The notes beneath the pieces are model-generated. The model ran no database searches, was not told where the DNA came from, and saw nothing but the letters and a program-made list of their open reading frames with translations. The position numbers and the translations under genes are program-made. This document shows positions 6,214 through 6,988 of a stretch of DNA of 6,988 bases, one piece after another. This DNA is from Oscillospiraceae bacterium. GTDB lineage: Bacteria > Bacillota > Clostridia > Oscillospirales > Ruminococcaceae. Every line of letters starts with the position of its first letter. Within the stretch, counting starts at the first letter, position 1. The stretch is taken from the NCBI GenBank assembly GCA_014796735.1, contig JAAVIG010000064.1, forward strand, positions 1 through 6,988. The letters are read 5' to 3'.

Positions 6214-6242
6214 ATTAAACGCTGCAATTGCAAATAAGTCAA
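6214..6242 (-). promoter_or_regulatory. Possible promoter of the 89-aa gene with a palindrome in the spacer
   Basis: On the minus strand, TTGACT (6242-6237) and TTTAAT (6219-6214) each match the SigA consensus at five of six positions, with a 17-base spacer. The spacer contains the perfect 10-bp palindrome TGCAATTGCA (6223-6232), a candidate operator. The -10 box ends only 14 bases before the ATG at 6199, so the leader would be about 8 bases or less. Confidence 0.5.
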
Positions 6243-6251
6243 AAATCGGCA

Positions 6252-6755
6252 TTAAACCTCCTCCACCACAATCTGAACCGTATCGCCGTCAGCGCTTTCC
6301 ACCTCGACAAGCTTTCCCATAAGTCCGTTTTCCACCATTGACAGTATTTGGTTAAAGTCCACATCTTTAAACGAGCCGTTTCCCGAAACCTGTGATATAT
6401 CCAATCCCAGCTCTATCCCTGCTTTTACCAATTTCATGGGAAGATTTACTCTGACCTTATCGCCGCCGCTTGAATCCACTATAATACGCAGCATCAGATT
6501 TTCAAGATCGCTCCTCTGCTCCTTCGGCACAAGCTGAACGGTCTTTTCGGGTTCACAGCCGAGAATATTGTCCGTGGTGACGTTAAACAGCCTTGCGATT
6601 TCGGGCAAAAGCATAATATCGGGGCAGGAAACGTCGTTTTCCCACTTTGAAACGGCTTGGGGCGAAACTCCGAGCCTTTCGGCAAGCTCTTCCTGCGTCC
6701 AGCCTTTTTCCTTTCTTAAAGCTGCTATTTTCTGACCGAGAGTTGTTTTTGACAT
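6252..6755 (-). CDS. XRE-family transcriptional regulator with C-terminal small-protein-like domain
   Basis: The protein has 167 residues. Residues 5-66 form a Cro/CI-type helix-turn-helix: LGQKIAALRKEKGWTQEELAERL, the recognition helix region SPQAVSKWEN (31-40), and the closing PDIMLLPEIARLFNVTTDNILG. This is a very typical clostridial XRE domain. A polar linker (67-97) leads to a compact domain (100-167) with VRVNLPMKLVKAG and KLVEVESADGDTVQIVVE, similar to the 89-aa protein encoded next. I choose the ATG at 6755 because AAAAGGA directly touches the alternative ATG at 6767, leaving no spacing, while it sits 12 bases from the second. The longer form would add MVTV only. It is transcribed from a promoter at 6795-6822. 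DNA binding is secure. Targets are unknown; the dyads upstream and the palindrome before the small gene are candidates. Confidence 0.92.
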   Translation of the reverse strand: MSKTTLGQKIAALRKEKGWTQEELAERLGVSPQAVSKWENDVSCPDIMLLPEIARLFNVTTDNILGCEPEKTVQLVPKEQRSDLENLMLRIIVDSSGGDKVRVNLPMKLVKAGIELGLDISQVSGNGSFKDVDFNQILSMVENGLMGKLVEVESADGDTVQIVVEEV

Positions 6756-6794
6756 AACTGTTACCATTCCTTTTCGTAAAATTTCTTTGATTTT

Positions 6795-6822
6795 ATTTTA
6801 CAGCATTTTTTTGTATTGTTAA
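6795..6822 (-). promoter_or_regulatory. Probable promoter of the XRE gene
   Basis: On the minus strand, TTAACA (6822-6817) and TAAAAT (6800-6795) match the SigA consensus at five of six positions each, with a 16-base spacer. The predicted start near 6788 gives a leader of about 32 bases that contains the AAAAGGA ribosome site. Confidence 0.6.
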
Positions 6823-6828
6823 AGGGAA

Positions 6829-6893
6829 CAACGGTTGAAAACGGCATAGATTACACAACCATAGGTAGAAAAATCGCTCAACTGTCGGTTGAG
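6829..6893. promoter_or_regulatory. CAAC/GTTG dyads upstream of the XRE promoter
   Basis: CAAC-G-GTTG (6829-6837) lies just upstream of the -35 box, and CTCAAC-TGTCG-GTTGAG (6877-6893) is a 6-bp inverted repeat farther out. A single CAACC half-site lies between them (6856-6860). The shared half-site suggests binding of one dimeric protein, possibly the XRE regulator itself. The outer dyad could also just form an RNA hairpin. Confidence 0.4.
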
Positions 6894-6905
6894 AAAGCAA
6901 AAATT

Positions 6906-6936
6906 TTTTGACCGCCCACAAAAAAGGCGGTCAAAA
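6906..6936 (-). terminator. Intrinsic terminator of a gene at the right edge
   Basis: TTTTGACCGCC (6906-6916) pairs perfectly with GGCGGTCAAAA (6926-6936) around a 9-base loop. On the minus strand it is followed by AATTTTTGC, and on the plus strand by TTATTTTTTAA. It begins seven bases after a probable minus-strand stop codon at 6944-6946, which suits termination in that direction; plus-strand function is also possible. Confidence 0.75.
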
Positions 6937-6943
6937 TTATTTT

Positions 6944-6988
6944 TTAATATAGTTCTATTCCGAAGATATTTGTTACTGCGTGTTTTGA
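6944..6988 (-). CDS. Partial CDS, last 14 codons of an unknown protein
   Basis: Reading leftward from the right edge, one frame stays open for 14 codons (SKHAVTNIFGIELY) and ends with TAA at 6946-6944, just before a terminator hairpin. That arrangement is typical of a gene end, but the piece is too short to identify a family. It would be the gene upstream of the XRE regulator on the same strand. Confidence 0.45.
   Translation of the reverse strand, partial: SKHAVTNIFGIELY

Noticed and set aside
6877..6945. Small RNA made of the CTCAAC/GTTGAG hairpin and the following terminator on the plus strand
   Set aside because: No plus-strand promoter with acceptable boxes and spacing is visible upstream; a terminator for the minus-strand gene at the edge explains the main hairpin better.

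Overview
The window looks like chromosomal DNA from a low-to-moderate GC Firmicute, most likely a gut-type Clostridia (Oscillospiraceae/Ruminococcus-like). I infer this from AT-rich intergenic DNA, near-consensus SigA promoters, strong AGGAG-type ribosome sites, intrinsic hairpin terminators, and the style of the ClpB, BlaI/M56 and XRE proteins. I cannot fix the species. There is no sign of a phage, transposon, CRISPR array, tRNA or rRNA.

Left part (1-3703, plus strand). The first 304 bases hold no gene. They contain a cluster of related inverted and direct repeats (3-89), two AT palindromes exactly 20 bp apart (201-233) and a perfect SigA promoter (243-271). The promoter drives a two-gene operon: a ribbon-helix-helix protein of 219 aa with an unrecognised C-terminal region, then clpB (869 aa, complete, all key motifs intact). 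I see neither a CIRCE element nor a convincing CtsR site, so the RHH protein is a reasonable candidate for the regulator of this disaggregase operon. A strong terminator at 3666-3703 works in both directions and separates the operon from the convergent minus-strand genes.

Middle part (3766-5867, minus strand). A BlaI-family repressor and an M56 (BlaR1/MecR1-like) membrane metalloprotease overlap by ATGA. The usual penicillin-binding sensor at the protease C-terminus is replaced by a LytM/M23-like domain that has lost most of its metal ligands. This would be a BlaR1-type relay with a different extracellular sensor, and it is the most unusual protein in the window. No beta-lactamase or PBP gene is nearby. 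The promoter is packed with dyad sequences that suggest autoregulation, and it is insulated upstream by the terminator at 5831-5867.

Right part (5930-6988, minus strand). An XRE-type regulator is followed by an 89-aa protein that looks like a free-standing version of the regulator's C-terminal domain. The small gene has its own promoter-like sequence, with a palindrome in the spacer and almost no room for a leader. Upstream lie CAAC/GTTG dyads, a terminator hairpin, and probably the last 14 codons of another minus-strand gene running off the right edge.
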